From an uncultured Kordia sp. (GTDB lineage Bacteria > Bacteroidota > Bacteroidia > Flavobacteriales > Flavobacteriaceae): a stretch of DNA of 64,000 nucleotides. The DNA is taken from positions 186,001 to 250,000 of the forward strand of contig NZ_CANMEZ010000006.1 in NCBI RefSeq assembly GCF_947496985.1, in the 5' to 3' direction. Made by a program: the position numbers and the translations under genes. Positions 43,335 to 52,175 of this stretch are shown here, one piece after another. Under the pieces are notes generated by a model. That model did not search any database and was not told where the DNA came from. It saw nothing but the letters and a program-made list of their open reading frames with translations. Position 1 is the first letter of the stretch; each line of letters opens with the position of its first letter.

Positions 43335-44122
43335 AAAAATCCAATAAAAACCTTTTTTGGATAAGCTTCGCCGACCTCATGACTAGCCTGTTTTTTATTG
43401 TATTGGTTTTGTATGTGCTAACATTTGTAATTTTAAAAAAGAAAGAACGCACTTTAGAAGATAATTTACTGAGTTTACAAAGTGAAAGAGCTAAGAATAT
43501 AGAAATGACAGAAAAAGCCCTTAAAAGCGAAGAAAAACTAAAAATTAGTAATGATAGCCTTAAACAAGTTCTCAAGGTTTTTGATTTAGTAGAAGAAAAT
43601 TTAAAACCGCTTAAGAGTAATTCAAGCTTATTCAAATATGAAAAAAAATACAAACGATTTACACTCGCTTTTGATGTAAACTTTAAAACTAGTAGAAATG
43701 GCATTAATAGATACGATCTGGAAAATTTTAATAAAACTCGAAACAAAATTCGAAATGTTGGCTATGAGTTACAAAAAGTCATTCGACAATTATCCGAGAA
43801 AAAAAATCAAAGTAAAGATTTAAAAGATGTCTCGTATTTATTAATTATTTCAGGCTATGCTTCGCACTTAAAAATAGGTAATGAACAGTCAGATTACGCG
43901 TTGAGTTACAGCAGAGCATTTAATTTATGGAAATACTGGAAAAATATCGGAATTGATTTTGAAACTAAACAATATAAAGAATTAATAGATCTACAAATAT
44001 CAGGAAATGGTTGGGGCGGCGTTGGTCGTAATGAATATGATGAGCGAAAAAATCAACGCTTTATTATTCAAATCGTTCCTAAAATTGGTGATACCGAAAA
44101 TTCAGAAGAAAAAAGTCCTTAA
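43331..44122 (+). CDS. MotB/ZorB-like stator protein with OmpA domain, gene 8
   Basis: 263 residues. One membrane helix (about 10-34) carries the MotB signature FWISFADLMTSLFF, with the presumed proton-binding Asp15. A coiled coil (about 35-85) leads to a periplasmic OmpA/MotB peptidoglycan-binding-like domain (ISGYAS near 175, YALSYSRAFNLWKYW, NQRFIIQIVP at the end). Together with gene 6 it should form an ion-driven stator anchored to the cell wall. The start overlaps gene 7 by 4 bases (ATGA). It is the last gene; a bidirectional terminator follows. Confidence 0.88.
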   Translation: MKKSNKNLFWISFADLMTSLFFIVLVLYVLTFVILKKKERTLEDNLLSLQSERAKNIEMTEKALKSEEKLKISNDSLKQVLKVFDLVEENLKPLKSNSSLFKYEKKYKRFTLAFDVNFKTSRNGINRYDLENFNKTRNKIRNVGYELQKVIRQLSEKKNQSKDLKDVSYLLIISGYASHLKIGNEQSDYALSYSRAFNLWKYWKNIGIDFETKQYKELIDLQISGNGWGGVGRNEYDERKNQRFIIQIVPKIGDTENSEEKSP

Positions 44123-44128
44123 AAAACT

Positions 44129-44162
44129 AAAAATCCCAAAACTGAATAGCTTTGAGATTTTT
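44129..44162. terminator. Bidirectional terminator between convergent genes
   Basis: AAAAATCCCAAA and TTTGAGATTTTT form a stem with one mismatch; A and T runs on both flanks let it work on either strand. It separates the eight-gene system from the PLP enzyme gene. Confidence 0.65.
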
Positions 44163-44188
44163 ATAATTATATATTTTTCTAAGAGAAC

Positions 44189-45448
44189 CTACTCTCCCAT
44201 AAGTTCCATTAATTTTGCGGAAACTCGTTTGTATGTTCCATCTTCTAAACGCTTACGAATAGCCGAGAATGCTACTAACGTCTCTTCAACATCTTGTAAT
44301 GTATGTGATGCTGTAGGAATCATTCTTAATAAGATTAATCCTTTAGGAATTACTGGATATACCACAATTGAACAGAAGATTCCGTGATTTTCACGCAAAT
44401 CTTTTACTAACGCCATTGCTTCCGGAATACTTCCTTTTAAGTATACAGGAGTTACACAACTTTTAGTAGTTCCAATATCAAAACCTCTTTCTTTTAACCC
44501 ACTTTGTAATGCATTAACTATTTTCCAAAGGTTTTGTTTTAACTCAGGCATTGTGCGCAACATATCTAAACGTTTTAACGCACCTACAACCAATTGCATT
44601 TGCAATGATTTTGCAAACATTTGTGAACGTAAGTTGTATTTTAAGTAATCAATGATTTCTTTATCAGCTGCAATGAATGCTCCAGTACTTGCCATTGATT
44701 TTGCGAAAGTTGCAAAGTATACGTCTATTTCATCTTGAACACCTTGTTCTTGTCCTGCTCCGGCACCTGTCGCGCCAAGCGTACCAAAACCGTGTGCATC
44801 GTCTACAAACAAACGGAAGTTATATTTTTTCTTTAAAGCTACTATTTCTTTTAATTTTCCTTGTTCTCCACGCATTCCAAATACACCTTCAGAGATCACT
44901 AAGATTCCTCCACCTGTTTGTTCAGCCATCTTCGTAGCTCTTACTAAGTTTTTTTCTAAACTTTCAATATCATTATGCTTAAACGTGAAACGTTTTCCCA
45001 TGTGTAAGCGTACACCATCAATAATACATGCATGTGAATCTACATCATACACAATAATATCATCTTTTGAAACTAACGCATCTACTGTAGACACCATTCC
45101 TTGATATCCAAAGTTTAATAAGTATGTTGCTTCTTTTCCAACAAATTCTGCTAATTCATTTTGAAGTTGCTCGTGTAAATCTGTATGTCCAGACATCATA
45201 CGAGCTCCCATAGGATATGCAGAACCATATGCAGCAGCAGCTTCCGCATCTACTTTACGAACTTCTGGATGATTTGCTAATCCTAAATAATCATTGATAC
45301 TCCAAGTGATCACGTCTTTTCCTTGGAACTTCATTCGATTAGAGATTTCACCTTCTAATTTTGGGAATACAAAGTATCCTTCTGCTTGTGAAGCCCATTT
45401 TCCTAGTGGTCCTTTATCTCTGTATATTTTAGCAAATAAATCCTTCAT
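44189..45448 (-). CDS. Serine palmitoyltransferase-like alpha-oxoamine synthase
   Basis: 419 residues, fold-type I PLP enzyme. Visible motifs: DYLGLANHPEV near the N-terminus, GARMMSGHTDLHEQL, the PLP-contact DDAHGFGTLG and the Schiff-base Lys250 in TFAKSMAS, which is closer to serine palmitoyltransferase than to glycine C-acetyltransferase. It should condense serine, or another amino acid, with an acyl-CoA, the first step to the sphingolipids and sulfonolipids of Bacteroidota. Encoded alone. KBL or CqsA-type activity cannot be ruled out. Confidence 0.85.
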   Translation of the reverse strand: MKDLFAKIYRDKGPLGKWASQAEGYFVFPKLEGEISNRMKFQGKDVITWSINDYLGLANHPEVRKVDAEAAAAYGSAYPMGARMMSGHTDLHEQLQNELAEFVGKEATYLLNFGYQGMVSTVDALVSKDDIIVYDVDSHACIIDGVRLHMGKRFTFKHNDIESLEKNLVRATKMAEQTGGGILVISEGVFGMRGEQGKLKEIVALKKKYNFRLFVDDAHGFGTLGATGAGAGQEQGVQDEIDVYFATFAKSMASTGAFIAADKEIIDYLKYNLRSQMFAKSLQMQLVVGALKRLDMLRTMPELKQNLWKIVNALQSGLKERGFDIGTTKSCVTPVYLKGSIPEAMALVKDLRENHGIFCSIVVYPVIPKGLILLRMIPTASHTLQDVEETLVAFSAIRKRLEDGTYKRVSAKLMELMGE

Positions 45449-45523
45449 TCTATCTAAGTTTTTCTTTATGAATCAATTCGGGTTATTGTAGTAATTTAAG
45501 AAGTTTTCCGAAAACTTCAACGG

Positions 45524-45554
45524 CAAAAATAAATATTTTTACGTGGCAATCATA
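45524..45554 (-). promoter_or_regulatory. Candidate promoter of the PLP enzyme gene
   Basis: On the minus strand: TATG, 19 bases, TATTTTTG. The -7 box fits TAnnTTTG exactly; the -33 element has one mismatch. Confidence 0.5.
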
Positions 45555-45625
45555 ATTATTATACTTTTATGTTGAGTTGATAGTATTTTATGATATATTT
45601 TGAAGATATTTCTGTATATGAAAAC

Positions 45626-45659
45626 AAAAAGCAACATATTTGCTAATATGCTGCTTTTT
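45626..45659. terminator. Terminator after the cysteine synthase-like gene
   Basis: AAAAAGCA(A)CATAT ... ATATGCTGCTTTTT forms a nearly perfect stem with T runs on both strands. It lies just beyond the end of the minus-strand gene at 45685. Confidence 0.7.
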
Positions 45660-45684
45660 AATATGTTATAATTTTGAAATATGT

Positions 45685-46725
45685 TTATTTTATGTATTCA
45701 ATTTTTTGTGCTTCTTCTAAATTTTTACTGTCAAAAAATCCTTGTGAGCTCATCCATTCGTCACTATATACTTTACTCATGTATCTTGAACCATGATCTG
45801 GAAAGATTACAATGACATTACTATTTTCATCAAATTCCCCTTCTTCTGCTAGATGTTCTATGGCTTGCATTGCTGCTCCACTTGTATATCCTACGAAAAG
45901 TCCTTCTGTTTTTGAAATTTCACGTGCTTTGTGTGCGCTTTCTTCATCTTTTACTTTGACAAATTTATCAATAACATCAAAATCTGTCGCAGTTGGAATT
46001 AAGTTTTTCCCTAATCCTTCTATTCTGTATGGATAGATTTCATTTGAATCAAATTCGCGTGTTTCATGATATTTTTTCAATACTGATCCATAAGCATCAA
46101 CTCCTAAAACACGAATATTTGGATTTTGCTCTTTTAAGTATTTTGCTGTTCCTGAGATGGTTCCTCCTGTTCCGCTACATGCTACAAAGTGCGTGATTTG
46201 TCCGTTTGTTTGTTTCCAAATTTCAGGACCTGTTGTTTTGTAATGCGCATCAATATTTAATTGATTAAAGTATTGATTAATGTATACAGAACCTTTTGTT
46301 TCTTCATGCATACGTTTTGCAACTTGATAGTACGAACGTGGATCGTCTGCACTTACATGCGCTGGGCATACATAGACTTTAGCGCCCATAGAACGCAACA
46401 TGTCAATTTTATCTTTTGATGATTTAGAACTTACTGCTAAAATACATTCGTATCCTTTAATGATACTTACCATTGCAATACTAAATCCTGTATTACCTGA
46501 AGTTGTTTCAATAATTGTATCACCTGGTTTGATGATACCTTGCCTTTCAGCTTCTTCAATTATATATAAAGCAATTCTATCTTTGGTTGAATGTCCCGGA
46601 TTGAATGCCTCTACTTTTGCATAGAAATTTCCTTTGATGTTTTTTGTGATGTGATTCAACTTTATCAAAGGTGTATTCCCAATAAGTTCGAGGACATTAT
46701 CAAAAGCATTAATTTGTTGTTCCAT
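45685..46725 (-). CDS. Cysteine synthase/cystathionine beta-synthase-type PLP enzyme
   Basis: 346 residues, fold-type II PLP family. IGNTPLIKL at the start, Schiff-base Lys48 in GHSTKDR, the substrate loop TTSGNTG and the phosphate loop GTGGTISG are all present. There is no C-terminal CBS domain pair. The enzyme should make or use cysteine by beta-replacement of an activated serine; O-acetylserine sulfhydrylase and cystathionine beta-synthase are both possible from the sequence. It lies 83 bases after an S9 peptidase gene on the same strand. Confidence 0.88.
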   Translation of the reverse strand: MEQQINAFDNVLELIGNTPLIKLNHITKNIKGNFYAKVEAFNPGHSTKDRIALYIIEEAERQGIIKPGDTIIETTSGNTGFSIAMVSIIKGYECILAVSSKSSKDKIDMLRSMGAKVYVCPAHVSADDPRSYYQVAKRMHEETKGSVYINQYFNQLNIDAHYKTTGPEIWKQTNGQITHFVACSGTGGTISGTAKYLKEQNPNIRVLGVDAYGSVLKKYHETREFDSNEIYPYRIEGLGKNLIPTATDFDVIDKFVKVKDEESAHKAREISKTEGLFVGYTSGAAMQAIEHLAEEGEFDENSNVIVIFPDHGSRYMSKVYSDEWMSSQGFFDSKNLEEAQKIEYIK

Positions 46726-46808
46726 AAAGACTATTATGTTGACAGGGTTTTATTTATGTAAGTTTTGAAAAAACACAAAACCTTGCAAATTTAAGTTAAA
46801 TTTTTTAA

Positions 46809-48941
46809 TTACTCTTTTATATTTTCTAAGTCTAGCAAAAATGCGTATTCTTCGGCCACTTCTTTGAGTGCTTCAAAGCGTCCAGATGCGCCTCCATGAC
46901 CTGCATCCATGTTTGTATGCAAGAGCAAAATATTATCATCAGTTTTTAATTCTCTAAGCTTTGCAACCCACTTTGCAGGTTCCCAATATTGCACTTGCGA
47001 ATCGTGTAAACCAGTAGTTACTAACATATTCGGATATGCAGCTGCTGCAACATTATCATAAGGTGAATATGATTTCATGTAATCGTAAGATTCTTTTTCG
47101 TTAGGATTTCCCCATTCATCATACTCTCCAGTAGTAAGCGGAATGCTATCATCTAACATCGTGGTTACTACATCAACAAACGGAACTGATGCAATGACTC
47201 CATTGTATAATTCCGGATTCATGTTTACAATAGCGCCCATTAGTAATCCTCCTGCGCTTCCGCCAGAAGCATATAAATGTTCCGGAGATGTATATTTTTG
47301 TTCGATTAGATATTTTGAACAATCAATAAAATCTGTAAATGTATTTTTCTTAGCCATTAATTTTCCATCATCATACCAATTTCTACCTAAGTATTCTCCG
47401 CCACGAACATGTGCAATTACAAAAATAAATCCTCTATCGAGTAGACTTAATCTTGCTGAAGAAAAATAAGGATCTATTGTGGAACCATATGAACCATACG
47501 CATATTGTAATACTGGATTACTACCATCTTTTTTGATTCCTTTTCGGTAGATTACTGACATTGGCACTTTTATTCCATCTGCAGCAGTAGCCCATAAACG
47601 TTCAGAAGTATAGTTATCTTTATCAAATTTTCCTCCTAATACTTCTTGTTCTTTTTTGACTTCTTTGGCTTTTGTAACCATATTAAAATCAATGACAGAA
47701 GCTGGTGTCGTCATTGAATTGTATGAATATCGTAAGATTTCGGTATCAAAATCTACATTTATATTTGGATTTGCTGTGTATGTTTCATTATCAAATGGTA
47801 AGTAATAATCATCTTTTCCGTCCCAGCGAATGATTCGAATTTTGTTTAAACCATTATCACGCTCGCTTACTACAAGAAAATCTTTAAAGATATCTACATC
47901 TTCTATCAAAACTTCTGGACGATGTTTTATGATATCTTCCCAATTGTCCATTCCTGTTTTGTTTTCAAGCGTTTTTGAGAGTTTAAAGTTTGTAGCTTGG
48001 TCTTTATTACTTAATATGTAAAAATGATCTTTATAATGCGCTATACTATATTCTAAACCACGAACACGCTCTTGAAATATTCTAAACTCTCCATCAGGAT
48101 TGTCAGCTTCTAATACTCTGTATTCAGAAGATAATGTACTGTAAGAACCAATAACAAGATATTTTCTAGATTTTGATTTGTATACAAATGTTATATAGGT
48201 TTCATCTTTTTCATGAAATATAACTTCATCATTCGCAACATTCTCTCCAATTTTGTGCTTGAATATTTTTTCAGAACGAAGCGTTTGTTCGTCTTTGTTT
48301 GCATAAAATAATGTTTTATTATCTGCTGCCCAAGTAGAACTTCCTGTAGTGTTTTCTATACGTTCTTTATAAATTTCTCCAGTTTCAAGGTTTTTGATAT
48401 GAATGGTATATTGTCGTCTACTCACTGTATCCACTCCAAAAGCTGCAAGTTTGTTATCTGGACTAATATTGATTCCTGTTAACTTGTAATAAGAATGTCC
48501 TTCTGCCATTTCATTTACATCAAATAAAATTTCTTCTGGCGCGTCTAATGTTTCTTTTCTTCGTGTATGAATTGGATAATCTTTGCCTTCTTCATATTTG
48601 CGTACATACCAATATCCGTTTAATTTGTAAGGAACTGAAGCATCATCTTCTTTGATTCTTCCCTTTAATTCTTCAAATAAATTTTTCTGAAAATCCTTGG
48701 TATGTGCTGTCATTTCATCATTATAAACATTTTCAGCTTCTAGGTATGAAATTACCTCAGGATTTTCTCTATCATTTAACCAATAATAATCGTCAATTCT
48801 TACGTCTCCATGTTTTTCAAGTTTTGTAGGTTTCTTGGCAACTGTAGGTACTGATAAGCTATTTTTCATTTCTTGTATATTCTGTTTGCAGGAATTTATG
48901 AGTATTATACTGAATAACAGTATAATTGTATTTTTTTTCAT
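46809..48941 (-). CDS. S9 family peptidase (oligopeptidase B-like) lipoprotein
   Basis: 710 residues. A lipoprotein signal ends at Cys18 (INSC). An N-terminal seven-bladed propeller (about 70-440) precedes an alpha/beta-hydrolase domain. The nucleophile is Ser562 in GGSAGG; LHDSQV and AGHGG hold the probable Asp and His. The sequence is nearest to oligopeptidase B/prolyl oligopeptidase. The signal suggests a periplasmic place, unlike the cytosolic enzymes. It is divergent from ybaB with only 67 bases between. Confidence 0.9.
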   Translation of the reverse strand: MKKNTIILLFSIILINSCKQNIQEMKNSLSVPTVAKKPTKLEKHGDVRIDDYYWLNDRENPEVISYLEAENVYNDEMTAHTKDFQKNLFEELKGRIKEDDASVPYKLNGYWYVRKYEEGKDYPIHTRRKETLDAPEEILFDVNEMAEGHSYYKLTGINISPDNKLAAFGVDTVSRRQYTIHIKNLETGEIYKERIENTTGSSTWAADNKTLFYANKDEQTLRSEKIFKHKIGENVANDEVIFHEKDETYITFVYKSKSRKYLVIGSYSTLSSEYRVLEADNPDGEFRIFQERVRGLEYSIAHYKDHFYILSNKDQATNFKLSKTLENKTGMDNWEDIIKHRPEVLIEDVDIFKDFLVVSERDNGLNKIRIIRWDGKDDYYLPFDNETYTANPNINVDFDTEILRYSYNSMTTPASVIDFNMVTKAKEVKKEQEVLGGKFDKDNYTSERLWATAADGIKVPMSVIYRKGIKKDGSNPVLQYAYGSYGSTIDPYFSSARLSLLDRGFIFVIAHVRGGEYLGRNWYDDGKLMAKKNTFTDFIDCSKYLIEQKYTSPEHLYASGGSAGGLLMGAIVNMNPELYNGVIASVPFVDVVTTMLDDSIPLTTGEYDEWGNPNEKESYDYMKSYSPYDNVAAAAYPNMLVTTGLHDSQVQYWEPAKWVAKLRELKTDDNILLLHTNMDAGHGGASGRFEALKEVAEEYAFLLDLENIKE

Positions 48942-48949
48942 CAGAAAGG

Positions 48950-48980
48950 TATGTTAAAAGTCTACAATTTAATAATTTTG
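48950..48980 (+). promoter_or_regulatory. Candidate promoter of ybaB
   Basis: TATG, 19 bases, TAATTTTG, ending 28 bases before the start codon. The -7 box fits the consensus exactly; -33 differs from TTTG by one base. Confidence 0.5.
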
Positions 48981-49008
48981 TAAAAATTAACCTTTTAATT
49001 ATTTATAA

Positions 49009-49332
49009 ATGTTTGGAGATTTAATGGGAATGATGGGGAAACTTAAAGAAACCCAAAAGAAAGTAGAAGAAACGAAACAACGATTACATTCAGTTTTGAT
49101 TGACGAGAAAAGCTCGGATAACCTTCTAAATGTGACAGTTACTGCAAATAGAGCTATTAAATCTATTACAATTGCTGACGAATTATTAGAAGATAAAGAG
49201 CAATTGGAAGACTATTTAATTTTAACATTAAATAAAGCAATTACACGTGCTGGAGAAGTTCATGAAACTGAAGTTTCTGCAGTAGCCAAAGATGGTATGC
49301 CAAATATCCCTGGTATGGACATGTTTTCGTAA
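49009..49332 (+). CDS. ybaB: YbaB/EbfC family nucleoid-associated protein
   Basis: 107 residues, the full usual length. Met/Gly-rich start ([21 protein letters not shown]), a coiled N-terminal helix, a central beta sheet ([14 protein letters not shown]) and the C-terminal [10 protein letters not shown]. YbaB binds DNA as a dimer and is usually encoded near dnaX/recR; here it is alone, divergent from a peptidase gene. Confidence 0.93.
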   Translation: MFGDLMGMMGKLKETQKKVEETKQRLHSVLIDEKSSDNLLNVTVTANRAIKSITIADELLEDKEQLEDYLILTLNKAITRAGEVHETEVSAVAKDGMPNIPGMDMFS

Positions 49333-49357
49333 GTATAAAAACATATCATTTTCAAAG

Positions 49358-49388
49358 AAAGAGTTACTGTAAAAAGTAGCTCTTTTTT
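49358..49388 (+). terminator. Rho-independent terminator of ybaB
   Basis: AAAGAGTTACT / AGTAGCTCTTT with one mismatch and a T run. Confidence 0.7.
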
Positions 49389-49491
49389 TGTTTGGGAAAT
49401 AAAAATAGTGTCCTCGAAAACTTTATAACTATTTTGAAGGATTGAGCCTGTACATTTAGACAAATAACTAAATTATTTCAAAATTTTAATT

Positions 49492-49731
49492 ATGAAAAAA
49501 CAAAATTTCCTCAAAAATTACAACTTCACAAACACGTAATTCCTAGTCTTAAATCAAGTACACTTGTTGGTAGAAGACCGACTTGGTGGAATTCATTGCA
49601 GTAACTTGTGCTTCTATTAATGCAAGACATGCTCTGTGTCCTGCGTCTTTAGAAACTGATATGTGTCTGCATCTATAGGCTGTGAACCTCCAACAAAACA
49701 AAACTGCCCTACTTTATATGTTACATGTTAA
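49492..49731 (+). pseudogene. Decayed lanthipeptide-like precursor gene
   Basis: From the ATG at 49492 the frame stops after 15 codons, but three consecutive frames join into one precursor. From 49503: KFPQKLQLHKHVIPSLKSS, then TLVG, the leader pattern of the neighbouring precursors with GG changed to GR. From 49601: VTCASINARHALCPASLETD. From 49669: ASIGCEPPTKQNC...C and stop at 49731. Each junction needs one inserted base (three single-base losses in total), the first in an A run after ATG. Restored length is about 80 residues, near the 82 of the intact neighbour. A terminator follows at 49771. Confidence 0.7.
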
Positions 49732-49770
49732 GTAGTTCGTTTAATTATTTTTAGTTAATAAAAGTATCGT

Positions 49771-49807
49771 AAGATGATTGAAAGTGTTTTTTAATCATCT
49801 TTTTTTA
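49771..49807 (+). terminator. Terminator after the decayed precursor gene
   Basis: AAGATGATT / AATCATCTT with a 13-base loop and a run of T. It supports past transcription of the pseudogene and shields the intact precursor downstream. Confidence 0.75.
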
Positions 49808-49916
49808 TTTCAGAAATTGAAATCTCCTTTTCAGAAAGTAACACAAAACTGTTGTTATAAATGATCTTAAGTTTAATCTGTCGACAAAGAAATCATTAAC
49901 AGTAAAATTATTTATT

Positions 49917-50165
49917 ATGAAAAAAAGAAGTATCAAAAATTTAGCATTGAACAAAGAATCAATTTCAAATATCCAATCTGCAATTTTTGGTGGAGATGCA
50001 TGTTCTTCAGACACTAAAACAACAGCTGGAGCTGATCCATTTACGACATCAATTGTATCAGATGGTCCATTACCAATTACTGCAGATGTTAAAGATTGTC
50101 CAAACAACACGCTAGCGAAAGGATGTGAATCTTTAAACGTACCTTGCGAAACATTATTTTGTTAA
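49917..50165 (+). CDS. Class I lanthipeptide-like precursor
   Basis: 82 residues. Leader MKKRSIKNLALNKESIS of the same type as at 13159 and 23316, GG at 25-26. The 56-residue core is rich in Thr, Ser, Asp and Pro and has five Cys, the last being the C-terminal residue. It has its own terminator. A decayed relative lies just upstream, so this is a small local family. No modification or export genes are in the window. Confidence 0.75.
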   Translation: MKKRSIKNLALNKESISNIQSAIFGGDACSSDTKTTAGADPFTTSIVSDGPLPITADVKDCPNNTLAKGCESLNVPCETLFC

Positions 50166-50190
50166 AAAAATAAACTTCGTTTAACATAAA

Positions 50191-50218
50191 AAAAGGGAAG
50201 CCAATTGGCTTCCCTTTT
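50191..50218. terminator. Bidirectional terminator, perfect palindrome
   Basis: AAAAGGGAAGCC-AATT-GGCTTCCCTTTT, between the convergent precursor and OmpA genes, with A/T runs on both sides. Confidence 0.85.
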
Positions 50219-50244
50219 CTATGAATTTATCTTAATTTAAAAGC

Positions 50245-51927
50245 TTAGTTCTTTTGATCTAAAACTCTAAATTGTGTTCTTCTGTTTGCCAAGTGCTCTC
50301 TTTCTGTACAAGAAACACCATCTTTACATCTGTTTAATAATCTTCTTTCACCGTATCCGTTAGAAACAATTTTACTAGCATTGATTCCTTTAGAGATTAA
50401 GTAGTTTGTTACTGCTTGTGCTCTTCTTTGAGATAAAGCCTCGTTACTAGAAGCTGTTCCTCTTGAATCTGTGTGAGAAGCGATCTCTACAGAAACTCCA
50501 CTCTGTAATACAGGTAATAATTTCTGATCAATTTCACGCTTAGCAGCTGCAGTTAACGTTGCACTACCTAAGTTCCAGTTAATGTTAAGGTTGTTGTAAG
50601 TTAATAGTTTACAATCAACTTCTTTCCAAGTAGTTAATCCACCTTTCTTAGTTAACACTTCTTTAGTAACTGTTTTAAATACAGCAGGAACTTCAGTTGT
50701 TACAACACTAGCATCTTCAACTAACTTTGTAGTTTTTAATGTAGTTTGTTTTTGAGCAACATCAATTGTTCTTGTTGTTGGAGGCGTTGTCATTACTGTT
50801 TTCTTGTAAGTTTTGCTTACAGAAGGAATGTCTTCTACACGAGTAGACTCATTAGTAATGATCGTTTTCTTAACAGTTTCAGTAACCGCAGGAATTTCAA
50901 CACGTTCCGTAGTTGGAGGTGTTACCATTACTCTTCTCTTCATTGTTTTTCTAACTTCTGGCACATCAATAACTCTTGTAGTTGGAGGTGTTACCATTAC
51001 TGTTTTCTTAACAGTTTTTGTTTCAGCAGGAATAGAAATTACTCTTGTAGTAGGTGGCGTTACCATAATTGTTCTTGTATATGTTGCTTCACCACATGGT
51101 TTTCCACCATTGTTACTTGGGTCACAATCAGGAGTTGCCGTAGACGATGCGTCAGCAGCTAAACGTTTTACAGGAATCGTTACATTCTGTGCTGGAATAG
51201 CTTTGTAACACCAATATCTACAATCATCAGGATTAGAAGAATTACAGTCAGCTGGAGGAATTTCACTCATTTGCCATTGTGCAGCAGCTGGCTTTACCTC
51301 AACAGTTTCAAAATCACTTGTAAATGATGCTGGGACAACAGATACAGTAGATCCATACTCTCTTTTCTTGTACGTTACCGTCTCAGTTCCCCATTCTGCA
51401 GGAACAACTTCTAAACGTTGTGATGCTTCTTTAGTTGTAATAACTACATCTCTTGTTTCATACACTGCTGGAATAATTTCCACTTTTTGGTATGCAGGTC
51501 TTGTTACTACATCAAATGTTCTAGTTTCGTAAACCGCTGGAACAATGTTTAATCTGTAACTAGCTTCCTTTACCACTACTGTTTCAGTATCTCTGCTTGA
51601 TTGAGATGGGACTTTTACTAAGCGTTGAGAAGCTTCTTTAGTAACTACTTCAAAAGATTCTGTTCCGTACTCTGCAGGAACTACTGCAAGTTTCTGACCT
51701 GATACTTTAGAAATAACTGTTTCTTTATCTGATCTGTACTTTGCAGGAACAGCTTTTAATTTCTTGTAAGCTGGTGATACCATAACTTGTACTTCTTGAT
51801 TTTCGTACACATCAGGAGTAACACAGCGAACATAACATTTTCCAGGCTCGGGATTTGTTGGTAAGTCTTGACCAAAAGCAAAAGAACCAAAGGCTAAAGC
51901 TAAGCCAAATAATAGTTTTTTTCTCAT
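50245..51927 (-). CDS. OmpA family protein with long internal repeats
   Basis: 560 residues. Signal peptide (1-19). Residues ~35-215 hold repeats with a core like VVPAEYGTESFEVVTKEASQ (about 26-28 residues, several copies). Residues ~285-430 hold a second array of about 23 residues based on VMVTPPTTRVI.IPA...TVKK. The last ~115 residues are an OmpA-like peptidoglycan-binding domain (NINWNLGSATL; SHTDSRGTASSNEALSQRRA; GYGERR). Four Cys in the region between arrays (CNSSNPDDCRYWC) suggest disulfides. It is probably a cell-wall-anchored outer-membrane protein. Confidence 0.88.
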   Translation of the reverse strand: MRKKLLFGLALAFGSFAFGQDLPTNPEPGKCYVRCVTPDVYENQEVQVMVSPAYKKLKAVPAKYRSDKETVISKVSGQKLAVVPAEYGTESFEVVTKEASQRLVKVPSQSSRDTETVVVKEASYRLNIVPAVYETRTFDVVTRPAYQKVEIIPAVYETRDVVITTKEASQRLEVVPAEWGTETVTYKKREYGSTVSVVPASFTSDFETVEVKPAAAQWQMSEIPPADCNSSNPDDCRYWCYKAIPAQNVTIPVKRLAADASSTATPDCDPSNNGGKPCGEATYTRTIMVTPPTTRVISIPAETKTVKKTVMVTPPTTRVIDVPEVRKTMKRRVMVTPPTTERVEIPAVTETVKKTIITNESTRVEDIPSVSKTYKKTVMTTPPTTRTIDVAQKQTTLKTTKLVEDASVVTTEVPAVFKTVTKEVLTKKGGLTTWKEVDCKLLTYNNLNINWNLGSATLTAAAKREIDQKLLPVLQSGVSVEIASHTDSRGTASSNEALSQRRAQAVTNYLISKGINASKIVSNGYGERRLLNRCKDGVSCTEREHLANRRTQFRVLDQKN

Positions 51928-51975
51928 GTTTTTAATGATTAATTATTAATTGTTGTTATTATTTCTTACAAGATA

Positions 51976-51983
51976 CAAATTTA
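51976..51983 (-). promoter_or_regulatory. Candidate -7 box of the OmpA gene
   Basis: TAAATTTG on the minus strand, about 49 bases before the start codon. No matching -33 element at 19 bases. Confidence 0.35.
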
Positions 51984-52175
51984 TTGATTTGTAAAACGAA
52001 TCTGTTATTACAATGTTATGCACACATAATATTTAGTTTAAATACCTCTAATTATCGATTAAGTGCATTTTTTCAGGAAAATTCCTGTGTATCCATTTTG
52101 AATTGCTTCAAATAGCATTTCTTTTCCAATAATTTTTTGATATATTTACTACATATAACTAAATCTCTAATAACT

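Noticed and set aside
31610-44122. Canonical Zorya defence system
   Set aside because: A ZorA/ZorB-like pair is present, but there is no ZorC, ZorD helicase or ZorE nuclease, and the tubulin-like, actin-like and vWA genes do not belong to described types that I know.
50769-51063. CRISPR-like regular repeats
   Set aside because: Repeats are in frame, 69 bases apart and encode protein repeats of the OmpA protein. Units are not identical and there are no cas genes.
50746-51208. Two long open frames opposite the OmpA gene
   Set aside because: They are reverse-strand shadows of the repeat arrays, with no start context and improbable composition.
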